Assembly: GCA_037179515.1 (NCBI GenBank)
Contig: JAXCGZ010021900.1
Coordinates: forward strand, 5,001-15,000
Length of the DNA: 10,000 nt
From: Halocaridina rubra
Taxonomy: Eukaryota > Arthropoda > Malacostraca > Decapoda > Atyidae
Direction of reading: 5' to 3'
The notes below the pieces were generated by a model. That model did not search any database. It saw nothing but the letters and a program-made list of their open reading frames with translations, and was not told the origin of the DNA. Below are positions 1 through 9,918 of the stretch, in pieces. How positions within the stretch are numbered: position 1 is the first letter of the stretch; each line of letters begins with the position of its first letter. Made by a program: the position numbers and the translations under genes.

Positions 1-9
1 CTCTAGCGA

Positions 10-121
10 GTCAGCGGCAAGAAGTAACACACACTATCCGTTGCGAGTGGCCATAACGGGTGCAGTCGCATCCAGTGTGATCACTCGCAACAGAGAGTAC
101 ACGAATGTTCTTGCCACCGAC
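10..121. repeat. Imperfect foldback (inverted repeat), possible MITE or terminal inverted repeat
   Basis: The arms 10-50 and 81-121 are complementary without any gap: 28 of 41 positions pair, plus one G-T wobble. Pairing includes a perfect 10-bp stem (40-49 with 82-91, GTTGCGAGTG) and a perfect 8-bp stem (16-23 with 108-115, GGCAAGAA). The loop is 51-80. The region is visibly more GC-rich than the following sequence. It could be a miniature inverted-repeat element, the end of a larger element running off the left edge, or a hairpin RNA precursor. No target-site duplication can be tested because the left flank is cut off. Confidence 0.6.
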
Positions 122-125
122 CGCG

Positions 126-969
<844 letters not shown>

Positions 970-1011
970 ATTCGAGACTACAAAATACAAAGAAAAATGA
1001 AAGTATGGCGA

Positions 1012-1137
1012 TATGTATTATATGTATGCATGTATGTCTGTGTTGACATGCTAGCTTGTTTGAGCTTATGTGTGGATGTGTGTGTTTGCGTGCAAGCGTA
1101 CTTGTGTGTGTATGATAACGTGCATATGTGTGTATAA
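1012..1137 (+). repeat. Degenerate TG/TATG-rich simple sequence
   Basis: The plus strand is dominated by TATG, TGTG and GCATG steps, with TGTGTGTG-like runs near 1077-1086 and 1104-1112. It reads as an eroded (TG)n/(TATG)n tract close to the (AT)n array. The minus-strand frame over it gives only Thr/His/Tyr-rich sequence. Confidence 0.7.
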
Positions 1138-2065
1138 TAGTAAAAGAGGAACGGCAGTGTCAGACGTGAAGGAAGGAGATAAAAATATAATTGTGATATT
1201 ATGGGCATAAAAAATAGGAAAATACAGTAAAATACGCTGGAATAGACGCTATGAAATCGCTAAAACATGATAAAATATAACAAAAATCTCTTGGAAATTA
1301 ATATTACAAACATTAAGCCCGTCTTTCGTCTTTAATGGGGTGATTTGGAAAGCAGTAAACAGTCATAATACCTCGTATGCAGAATGGTATTAAGAACTGC
1401 CTTTTTACTTCATAGATATATTCCAAGACTTTTCATACATTTCATACTTATGACGTTTTTTTCAGCCATGGTTCAAGGTCATCTTCAAGGTATATTTTCC
1501 ATATACGTGTAACTTATATGTAACTCCATATACCATTGTTACAAAATATATTAAAGGCTCTTCCATCAATACAAAATAAATTCTAAATGCTACTCAGGTT
1601 TTTGGAGTTATGCACACGTTATTTTATCTCTATTTAAAGGTTATGTTATTATCCATTTATCTATATTTCAGAGTTATGATGTAAAATAATTTGCTCTAGA
1701 TAGAGCGTATGTTCAATTTTTTTTAGTTCAATAGTGTAGTCCTCTGAGATTCAGTTCAGGATTAAATTAAAGTTTCGTTCTTCTGTTTTGACTATTAGGT
1801 TATATCATTTTCGAACTTATTTCAGAGCAGCGACTAGTTGCGTTCTTTATGCTGGATTTTGTTTATTCTTATTTTAGTAGTAACAAAAACTTTTTTTTTT
1901 TCAGTATATTCTTGCAAGATCGAACCAGTACTAGAAGTACTGTTAGAGAATTTTTTCTTGATAGAACTGACAACGAGAAGAATAGTAAAAATTTTGTTTG
2001 TAATATGAAAATTTTGTAGCATTTGCCACTAGAAGACGCAAAGTTTGACAGAAGTTAAAAGTATT
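1138..2065. other. AT-rich sequence with no recognised gene
   Basis: No coding region, tRNA-like box or transposon domain was recognised. There is a perfect short hairpin at 1926-1942 (CAGTACT, 3-base loop, AGTACTG). There are several TTTCAG trinucleotide contexts (near 1461, 1822 and 1900), but no open exon follows any of them. The stretch could be intergenic or intronic. Confidence 0.5.
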
Positions 2066-2067
2066 TA

Positions 2068-2190
2068 AAGAGGGGAAAGAGGAGGAGGGGAGGGGAGGAA
2101 AAATAGAACAGGGAAGAGGAGGAAAATTAAGACGATGAATAAGAGGAGGAGGAATAGAGGTAGGAGCAAAGAGGAGAGTCGAAATAAAGG
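2068..2190 (+). repeat. Polypurine (GA/GGA-rich) tract
   Basis: The plus strand is almost entirely A and G, with runs such as GGAGGAGGGGAGGGGAGG at 2081-2098. It looks like a degenerate GGA/GAAA simple repeat. Long purine strands like this can form triplex DNA, and the G runs could support a weak G-quadruplex. Confidence 0.75.
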
Positions 2191-2280
2191 GACAAAAGGC
2201 TAAACTTATGTACTTTTTAATTTTCCTTGGATTTATGCCTCTATTGATCTCCATTTTGGGGAGGACACAGATGGACTGAA

Positions 2281-2324
2281 GCTGGGGATTAAGGCTGGAT
2301 ACCCTTCTTGTCGCCCCACTGATT
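2281..2324 (-). repeat. Dispersed repeat core, copy A
   Basis: On the minus strand this reads ATCAGTGGGGCGACAAGAAG, then GGTATCCAGCCTTAATCCCC. It matches the other five cores in this window in order and spacing: an ATCARTGG start, a GACAAGAAGG middle and a GG-ATC-AGCC end. It probably belongs to an interspersed SINE or LINE tail. The flanks were not recognised, so the ends of the full element are unknown. Confidence 0.6.
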
Positions 2325-2638
2325 TATCGAACGCAAGTTCATGACCTCTCGAGTCAAAGAATCTACCGTTTACACCTAGGAGGTCTTCCTAAATTTAAGT
2401 AAAACACTGTAGATGAAAATAGGAATTTACGAAATCAAGGTCAAGATATGATTTAGATCACCAAGCAGCTATTAAAAAAAAGAGAAAGAAGAAAAAGCTC
2501 ATTTAGATTCAGTACAGAAATTCGAATACCTTTTTCATCATCTCTCGAATTTATTTGGGTATGATGAAGGATACAGGATTAAAAAATCTAGCCATTTAGG
2601 GGAAGAAGCCAGATCAACTAGGTATCCTTTCCAAGACT

Positions 2639-2689
2639 GGATCAATGGAGAGTGTTGGTGTCAAGAAAGGAATCAGGCCTTAAAACTTT
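2639..2689 (+). repeat. Dispersed repeat core, copy B
   Basis: The plus strand carries GATCAATGGAGAGTGTTGGT, followed by GTCAAGAAAGGAATCAGGCC and TTAAAAC. Of the copies, it aligns best with the 7531-7584 core (reverse-complemented) and the 7675-7725 core. The sequence after it, AACCAAACCC, may be more of the same element. It lies in the opposite orientation to copy A, about 310 bp away. Confidence 0.7.
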
Positions 2690-2699
2690 GAACCAAACC

Positions 2700-4029
2700 C
2701 AAGGGAGTAGATGCAGTAGATAAAGAAGAGATGGGGGGTAAAATTATGGCTGGCATAGGAACCACAACAGCTAAATAAATATATAAAAAAAAAAGAAACT
2801 GCCACGAAGTAAAAATATGAAAATTTAGACGATTAGATGAACCTGTAGCAAATAGGATTTTCAATTGTAGCAAGAAAGATTTATCCAGAAATCCAAGATG
2901 CACTACTTATTAAGCATCTTGCAAGGAGTAAGAAGGATAATAAGAAGATGGAGAGGAAATTTAAGAAACAAGAGAGTAAATGGCAAAGGCAAAACTTTGC
3001 GAAAGTTAAATAATGAGTATGAAAGCAGAAAATGTTAAGAGGTTGAAGGATCTCATCCACAAAAAAAAAAAACGACGATGAAAATAAAGTTACATATTAT
3101 AAAACAAAAAAAAGTGATGTTGGTATTTAAATGTATTTGTAATCCAGAAGCATTTTAAATAGAGCAGGAAGAATTATCAAAAACTCTGGAGTACTAATAC
3201 ACCAATAAATATCTTACAATGATGAAGAAAAGAGAGTCAGAAGAGGAAGCAAAGAAATTCAGTAAAGGAGAAATACGTACATGGGAAAAACGATGCTTTG
3301 CGAAAATGAGAAATGTCATCAAGTGGTGAAAAGCACTAGAGGAGGAACAATGAGCCTCCTTTAAAAAGGGCGAAGAGAAGGAATTGGGAGAGAAATTCGG
3401 TTGAGAATTAAGGAGCAACTAGGAAGACGAAGATTTGAGGAGAGTGAGGTCATAATGACCGCCTTAACGCAGGAGAGAAGCCTTAGACAAGAAGCCACAA
3501 CCATATTTTAAGGAGAATGAAGAGTATGAAAACTGGGGAAGGAATTCATATAACGAAGTAAGATGTTAACGTAAAGGCGAATCCCTGCGATATTTAGGAC
3601 ACAATGGGTGAGTTCACGGAGGAAAAAAGCAGTGAGAATAAAAAATAAGGTAAAAAGGAGGAGAATATAATTATCATAGTAAAGAAGCAAGGCGTAAACA
3701 GAAGGACGAAGCTACGTTAACTTGAAGACATAATGGGCATCTTCACATGCGACTAAAGTCCAGAATGTGGCGACTGAGATGGCCTCCTGGAGACATCTTG
3801 AACATTAACTTGGTGTTGCCTGGATGAAAACTTCACGTATAAGATTTTTAAACCGTCTCAAAGAAAGACTATAAACATAACGCACAGCTGTATGTAGCTG
3901 TATGGGGGACTTCAAGTCATACTATATACATTCAAGGGCTTACAAGAGAATTAACTGTATATCCTACCCTTACGAACTGCTTAGAAAGAAAATAATATAT
4001 TAATATATTATATTATTAAATATATATTG
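2700..4029. other. Purine-skewed sequence with no recognised gene
   Basis: From about 2930 to 3720 the plus strand is rich in GAAG, AAGGA and GGAG words. Two 60-base lines I counted (3241-3300 and 3361-3420) were 73% and 75% purine. Frames are short and broken on both strands, and no protein domain is recognisable. A tandem pair of 10-bp units, AGCTGTATGT and AGCTGTATGG, sits near 3885-3904. It could be a decayed purine-rich satellite or an old repeat. No transcript can be inferred. Confidence 0.45.
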
Positions 4030-4140
4030 TAGCCCCTCTACCCCTGAGGGAGGAGGCTAGAGAACCTCTTCCGTGTTCCTCGCCGTGTTGTAAGAATAGA
4101 TTGCATAGGGTGGAGCAAGGGGACTGTCAATCCCCTCCTC
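4030..4140. other. Small GC-rich island, possible repeat fragment
   Basis: This stretch stands out from very AT-rich flanks. It contains a perfect hairpin, AGGGGA (4118-4123) with TCCCCT (4131-4136) and a 7-base loop, and a partly self-complementary C-rich/G-rich segment at about 4031-4060. It may be a fragment of a transposable element, but I do not recognise the family. The minus-strand frame through it (79 residues) shows no known domain. Confidence 0.4.
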
Positions 4141-5053
<913 letters not shown>

Positions 5054-5340
5054 TCTGAGGTAATCAGAATGAAAATTACTAAGGACATAAGTATCGTAGA
5101 AATGCATACATACTCAAGTCTCGTAGATATTAATTGCCCTTCAGGATAAGTATATATAAGGCAAATATAAATAGATGAGTTTATAAATACGGAAATACAT
5201 TAATTAAATAAATAGATGATTAAAATTATCTTATGCTCACCAAAACAAATCTTGCTAAGGAAATACGTAACGAAAATATTTCAAATTCATAACATGATGC
5301 ACGTCATTTCCTATCAGCATGGGTATTTTGTAAGATAATA
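5054..5340. other. AT-rich spacer between two microsatellites
   Basis: Unique-looking AT-rich sequence of about 290 bp with no gene or element recognised. AAATA/TAAAT steps occur throughout. Confidence 0.45.
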
Positions 5341-5540
5341 TGAGTAAGTAAGTAATTAAGTGAACGAACGAACGAACAAACGAAAGAACGAAAGAACGAA
5401 CGAACGAACGAACGAATGAACGAACAAATGTGCGAACGAATGAACGAGTGAGTGAGTGAGTAAGTGAGTAAATAAATATCTAAATTAATTAATTCATTCA
5501 TTGATTAATTTAAAATAAATAAATAAATAAATAATTAAAT
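5341..5540 (+). repeat. Graded tetranucleotide array (GTAA, GAAC, GAGT, AAAT)
   Basis: Four related 4-bp motifs follow one another: GTAA at about 5343-5360, GAAC with GAAA/GAAT variants at about 5362-5446, GAGT/GTAA at about 5447-5470, and AAAT at about 5469-5475 and 5516-5535. A 9-bp inverted repeat, TAAATTAAT (5481-5489) with ATTAATTTA (5504-5512), lies between the last two blocks. The Arg/Ser/Phe-rich minus-strand frame is a translation of the repeat, not a gene. Confidence 0.93.
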
Positions 5541-5650
5541 ACTAGAGTAATGATAAATACCTATGTTGAGCACACCAAAGCAAACACTTCAGGAATTTTT
5601 CCAACTAATGCTTCACAATTCGCATAAGAATGGTAATAAATTTCATAAAA

Positions 5651-5699
5651 CCCGGAGATTAAGGGTGGATGACCTTCCCTATGTCTTGCAGTAGGATCT
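5651..5699 (-). repeat. Dispersed repeat core, copy C (diverged)
   Basis: Minus strand: TAGATCCTACTGCAAGACAT, then AGGGAAGGTCATCCACCCTT and AATCTCCGG. The end resembles copy A (AGAAGGGTATCCAGCCTTAATCCCC), but the GTTGGTG middle is poorly conserved. It is the weakest match with copy F. A 67-residue minus-strand frame (5561-5764) crosses it and is probably fortuitous. Confidence 0.45.
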
Positions 5700-6287
5700 A
5701 ACCAGCGTAAGCTTCGTTTTTCACTTTCCCAACTCACTCGCTCTTCAATGAGTTTTAGTGGCACCAGAATTTTTTAAGTAAAAAAGTTCTAAATGCCACA
5801 ACTTAAAGTCTCGTATATTTAATAGCCCATAAAATGTATTATATCTCTCCGGGAGGCCATTATGTGATAATGGTGGCAATATCTGCGAAAAAAACTAAAT
5901 TATATCTTTTTTTGTTTGTGGATATATTTGCGAAAAAAATATTTACTATTTTTTTTTTCATATCTCCTCTATGTGTGTCTATGGAAGGCAAACAATTTAT
6001 CCTATTTTCAGCCGACATTATTAATGTTTTACTAAATAAATGTATTACCTTAATATTTAATCAATCATGCAATAAATTCAATCATCAATCATTTCTTAAT
6101 TGATAATTCGTTAAATCATTAAGTGATTACTTATTAATATAATCCATAAATAAATGAATAGGCAACTTGATCAATTATTTAATTTCAGGCAGTAACATAG
6201 AAAAACAGGGAAAGAAAGTGTATATTTCATTAATAAAACAGACTTAAATAAGAAAATTCTAATAATAATTATATAGCAGAATACATT
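5700..6287. other. AT-rich sequence with no recognised gene
   Basis: A short direct repeat of TGCGAAAAAAA context occurs at 5879-5895 and 5924-5940. A 7-bp hairpin, CCATTAT/ATAATGG, is at 5857-5873. The 89-residue plus-strand frame at 5834-6103 is Phe/Ile/Lys-rich, overlaps that direct repeat and shows no domain, so I do not call it a gene. Confidence 0.45.
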
Positions 6288-6316
6288 AGGAGGAGGTGGA
6301 GGAGGAGGAGGAGGAG
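6288..6316 (+). repeat. (AGG)n short microsatellite
   Basis: About nine AGG units with one T substitution (AGGTGG). It adjoins the GATA array and begins a purine-rich run on the plus strand. Confidence 0.9.
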
Positions 6317-6320
6317 CATA

Positions 6321-6552
<232 letters not shown>

Positions 6553-6630
6553 CAAGCAACAACTCACTGTGGAAAAATCACGATCCAGTAATTTTAATAT
6601 CATCCATTTCTTGGCATATTTGTTCATTCG

Positions 6631-6934
<304 letters not shown>

Positions 6935-7083
6935 ATAATTATTATATTGCTAAAACATATAGCTATCCCTTGCAGTATCCCAAGAATATATATTTCATAT
7001 TCATTGATTTATTATCTACATAAGTATACTGAAATGCATCAAAGTTTAAAACATTATCCAGTTAAGCAAGTAATTATATTCAT
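6935..7083. other. AT-rich spacer before the LINE fragment
   Basis: No feature recognised. The frame used by the LINE fragment downstream meets a stop codon at 7063, so the element's coding homology does not extend through here. Confidence 0.4.
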
Positions 7084-7235
7084 AGAGCCACATCCAGCTC
7101 TTGGATTGGTCGGTGCAGCGATTGCTTCTTCCCGTCCACCTCCAGACTCTGGAACTCTCTTCCCCCTCTGTCTTTCCTATTTTTCATAACCTATCTTCCT
7201 TCAAATGTCGGAAATATCGTCATCTCAGGGCCTAA
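7084..7235 (+). pseudogene. C-terminal remnant of a non-LTR retrotransposon (LINE) reverse-transcriptase ORF
   Basis: From 7126 the plus strand encodes FFPSTSRLWNSLP. This matches the hallmark tail of Jockey/CR1/RTE-like retrotransposon polyproteins (FFPRTxRLWNSLP, from general knowledge of these families). About 15 residues later these proteins usually show a YNLxxFKSRxxxHL-like stretch. Here FHNLSSFKCRKYRHLRA is found in a different frame (7182-7232) and ends at TAA 7233-7235. The two frames join only if a 1-base loss (or 2-base gain) occurred between about 7170 and 7177. The first frame runs on to a stop at 7252-7254. The polymerase and endonuclease domains are absent, so this is a 5'-truncated, dead copy. 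Confidence 0.8.
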
Positions 7236-7425
7236 ACCTGCCAGATATCTATAGATCCTCAGTACTTCGACTATTCTTTCAACCTGTCCTTTTCCTATTG
7301 TGTATCATTACTTCATCTCTGCCTTGTCCTTAACCTTTTACTTTTTTTTGTCTTAATGTTTTCTTCGTGCCCGGGCCTTTATTGATGAGGGCAATTTTCT
7401 TGGCTGTTCCGGTGTCACACTCATA
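7084..7425 (+). mobile_element. 5'-truncated LINE copy, ORF tail plus probable 3' UTR
   Basis: The reverse-transcriptase tail (7084-7235) is followed by about 190 bp of pyrimidine-rich, non-coding sequence. It includes GGGCCTTTATTGATGAGGGC at 7373-7392 and TTGGCTGTTCCGGTGTCAC at 7400-7418. This is plausibly the element's 3' UTR. Truncation at the 5' side is the usual outcome of target-primed reverse transcription. The 3' limit is a guess, since no clear poly-A or short tandem tail is visible before AT-rich sequence resumes near 7425. The exact clade (Jockey, CR1, RTE or other) cannot be settled from this fragment. Confidence 0.6.
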
Positions 7426-7530
7426 TTAAGAAAATATCATATTGAAATTTTCTTTATCTCCAGATTTTTCTATATTCATATGAGTTCACAGGATCTCATT
7501 CTTCTCCTGAACACTTGATCTTAGTTTAGT

Positions 7531-7584
7531 TTAAAACTTTTACCACCTGATGCCCCTTACTGACACCAACTCTCTCCACTGATC
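7531..7584 (-). repeat. Dispersed repeat core, copy D
   Basis: Minus strand: GATCAGTGGAGAGAGTTGGT, GTCAGTAAGGGGCATCAGGT, then GGTAAAAGTTTTAA. With copy E, it is one of the two best-preserved cores and carries all three blocks. It faces copy E across a 90-bp spacer, making an inverted pair. Confidence 0.75.
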
Positions 7585-7674
7585 CCGGCTCAGGAACGCC
7601 ACTGATTTGAACTGGTTTACTCACCAGCCACTGAGAGAGCAGGTCAGCTCATATTGTTGCCAATCCCCAGCCCA

Positions 7675-7725
7675 GATCAATGGAAAAGGTTGGTGACAAG
7701 AGGGGCACTAGGCCGTAAAATGCTG
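7675..7725 (+). repeat. Dispersed repeat core, copy E
   Basis: Plus strand: GATCAATGGAAAAGGTTGGT, GACAAGAGGGGCACTAGGCC, then GTAAAATGCT. The upstream sequence (about 7620-7674, including CCAATCCCCAGCCCAGATC) is GC-richer than its surroundings and is likely the body of the same element. Orientation is opposite to copy D. Confidence 0.75.
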
Positions 7726-8556
7726 GTAGAGAAGATAATAGAACGGATATAGTTTTATTGTTCAATTTAATGCCAATACTAAAAGTACTCTACAAATATA
7801 AATTTTTTACTATATTACTGTTGTTGTAAGAAACATAGACCCAAGATGAACAAGGGAAAACCTGCTGATTAAACAGAGGATTATAAAATTGAACAATACA
7901 AACATTACTGTATTTCTGTATGGGAAAAGGTACAATCACACCGTGAGCTTAAAAATTAATCCAGCATTAAGAAACAGCGACAAAATAAGATATGAAAATA
8001 TCTACCGATAATGAAAAGGAGGAAGCAATATAGAGAGATGTCTAGAATTTCATTCATTTCCCCAAAGCCATATGGAAAATCAGATCGTGAACATAAAAAT
8101 CATTATTATTGAGCCGCACATACCCCGCTTTATTGCTCCATACTAAAGGCAAAAACAAACTATGGACAAAAATATGAGCAAATTAATTAAATCCAAAATT
8201 GAATATAGATTCACGAATATTTTCTCAAACATTCCCATGTTTTCTTAATAAACATCTGATTTCTACCTATTTTATTATTTCATCAGTTTGGGATTTCATT
8301 CATTTTATTCATGGAGTCTTTGGACATTGGGAGGGAATTTATTACGCTGGTGAAATAAAAGGAAAAAAAAAGACTATTGCACGGAATAGATTAACTGTCA
8401 ATCAATGGGGGAAATTCAGAGCTCAGGAAAACGAACTTAGAAATGAGTCCCTCTCGAATGCATATTCTTCTTTCTTTTTCTCTTCTTTAATATTCTCTAT
8501 CGTTTATTTGCATATCATTCATTTATTTGCAAAAATAATTTATTACTGAGTGAGGA
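7726..8556. other. AT-rich sequence with no recognised gene
   Basis: About 830 bp with no recognisable domain or RNA. A 116-residue plus-strand frame (8199-8549) is present but has no family resemblance I can name, ordinary AT-driven composition (Phe/Ile/Ser-rich) and no visible promoter or splice context. I treat it as chance. Confidence 0.45.
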
Positions 8557-8671
8557 ATAACCTTTGATAGTTAGGGAAGGATTATCTCTACTAGTATGGG
8601 AGATTATCTTTACTAGTGATAGATGGATTACCCTTGCAACCGATGGATGATTATTATTACTCAAGGGGTAA
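8557..8671 (+). repeat. Degenerate minisatellite, about 23-bp unit, five copies
   Basis: Units begin at 8557, 8581, 8603, 8627 and 8650, with lengths 24, 22, 24, 23 and about 22. Shared pattern: ATTA(T/C)C(T/C)TT, then ACTAGT-like, then GATGG or GGG. Units 2 and 3 are the closest (ATTATCTCTACTAGTATGGG and ATTATCTTTACTAGTGATAG). Divergence suggests an old tandem expansion. The minus-strand 74-residue frame over it reads as a repeated ARVIHLSLVKII-like peptide and is not a supported gene. Confidence 0.65.
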
Positions 8672-8720
8672 TAATGAGGCAAGTTCAATTCTGTCTTCAC
8701 CAGACTCAAACAATTCAATC
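8662..8720 (+). repeat. Direct repeat, copy 1 (pair at 8908-8970)
   Basis: TGAGGCAAGTTCAATTCTGT followed by CTTCACCAGACTCAAACAATTC aligns with 8919-8960, TGAGGCAAGCTTAATTCTGT then ATTCAATGGACTCAAGTACA. The copies are about 245 bp apart in the same orientation, and copy F of the dispersed core lies between them. Confidence 0.65.
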
Positions 8721-8810
8721 TAATAATGCAAATTCCCAAGTGATAATTAATTTTTATTCTTCGATCAATTTATGAGCTTCCTCTCAACAATAAAAAAAAA
8801 ACTCTTGGTG

Positions 8811-8860
8811 TATAGCCAGCCGAATGCCCTACCTACTAACCAACCCAACCCTTTCCATTT
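8811..8860 (-). repeat. Dispersed repeat core, copy F (diverged)
   Basis: Minus strand: AAATGGAAAGGGTTGGGTTG, GTTAGTAGGTAGGGCATTCG, then GCTGGCTATA. It fits the family pattern (AATGGAAAGGGTTGG, AGGGCATTCGGC) with a small internal expansion of GTTGG. It is more diverged than copies D and E. Confidence 0.5.
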
Positions 8861-8907
8861 ACGAGAACTGAATAGGTTTGCTCCTATAGTAACTGAATTC
8901 AATATAA

Positions 8908-8970
8908 TCAAGAGGCCACTGAGGCAAGCTTAATTCTGTATTCAATGGACTCAAGTACAAAATTCTCTAT
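8908..8970 (+). repeat. Direct repeat, copy 2 (pair at 8662-8720)
   Basis: Second copy of the TCAAGAGG, GAGGCAAG, AATTCTGT, ACTCAA segment found next to the minisatellite. A segmental duplication or a two-sided remnant of one repeat family could explain it. Confidence 0.6.
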
Positions 8971-9343
8971 ACTCCAAATATTGGTATAATTCTTGAATGG
9001 GTTTCCCCTTCAACCAAATAATTTGATGATTTTGATCCATTCTAAAAAAAATAAAATAAATAAATACAATCCTGTCAAGCTTCCCCAAACCCATAATTGA
9101 ATATTAAGCTGTACGTCAAAGCCATCACAGAAATGCTGACGATGGAAAGACTTATAATTGGTTTCATCCCTATTTTCACCATCGTTTCCTTCAACACTTA
9201 AAAGCTTCTTATCATAACTTCCTCATCTCAACATCAGCGCAGAGGATTACCTCTTGAAGGTGAAGTTTTCATTTGCTTATTTTTTACTTGAGGAGATGTT
9301 TTTACTGTAGGCAATTTGTAAATCAATGAATTTTATGCTAGCA

Positions 9344-9347
<4 letters not shown>
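8971..9347. other. AT-rich sequence with no recognised gene
   Basis: No coding, RNA or element signature is visible. It contains a short A-rich AAATA run near 9044-9065 and otherwise looks like unique sequence. Confidence 0.45.
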
Positions 9348-9627
<280 letters not shown>

Positions 9628-9738
9628 CATATGCATATGAGGTTGGGGAATCTGTAATATGAACATAGTGGCATTCAGATAGAATGCGTTCATTCCTAAG
9701 TTTAGTAGATATAAGCTGTAAGGATGGATTCCTTTTAA

Positions 9739-9820
9739 CCTTCAGTGGTGTTTAGTTGGTAGCGCCTTGACTTAGTAATTATAAGACCTAGGTTCAAGTC
9801 CTGGTCGGGGTCAATAAAGA

Positions 9821-9823
<3 letters not shown>
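9739..9823 (+). mobile_element. tRNA-derived SINE-like head
   Basis: The segment has an exact RNA polymerase III B box, GGTTCAAGTCC (9791-9801), and an A-box-like TGGTGTTTAGTTGG (9746-9759) about 30 bases upstream. A 5-bp T stem (9788-9792 with 9800-9804) encloses a 7-base loop. A D-arm-like GTGT/GCGC pair surrounds AGTTGGTA. The anticodon stem pairs poorly and the acceptor stem is weak, so it is not a good functional tRNA. A head without a clear body running into (AT)n fits a short or truncated SINE. AATAAA at 9813-9818 precedes the tail. Confidence 0.65.

Positions 9824-9915
<92 letters not shown>
9824..9915. repeat. (AT)n tract, 92 bp, abutting the SINE head
   Basis: Pure alternating AT that begins directly after the tRNA-like segment (AAAGATTC). 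It may be the 3' tail of the SINE, later expanded, since many SINEs end in short tandem repeats. Confidence 0.95.

Positions 9916-9918
<3 letters not shown>

Noticed and set aside
1890..1905. Splice acceptor (long T run followed by CAG)
   Set aside because: No open exon follows in any frame, and similar TTTCAG contexts are common by chance in T-rich DNA.
2072..2098. Strong G-quadruplex
   Set aside because: Only three runs of four Gs are present; a fourth tract would have to use GG pairs. At best a weak two-layer structure.
5362..5446. CRISPR-like array
   Set aside because: The periodicity is 4 bp with no spacers. It is a tetranucleotide microsatellite in eukaryotic DNA.
5561..5764. 67-residue minus-strand open frame with a less biased composition
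   Set aside because: It crosses repeat core copy C, so its more protein-like look probably comes from the repeat. No known domain.
5834..6103. 89-residue plus-strand open frame
   Set aside because: No domain, AT-driven composition and overlap with a short direct repeat (5879-5895 and 5924-5940). No start context or splice support.
8199..8549. 116-residue plus-strand open frame
   Set aside because: No recognisable family or motif, and composition like the surrounding AT-rich DNA. A homology search or RNA-seq would be needed to revive it.
9739..9811. Functional tRNA gene
   Set aside because: B box and T arm are good, but the anticodon stem does not pair, the D loop is oversized and the acceptor stem is weak. 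SINE head preferred.
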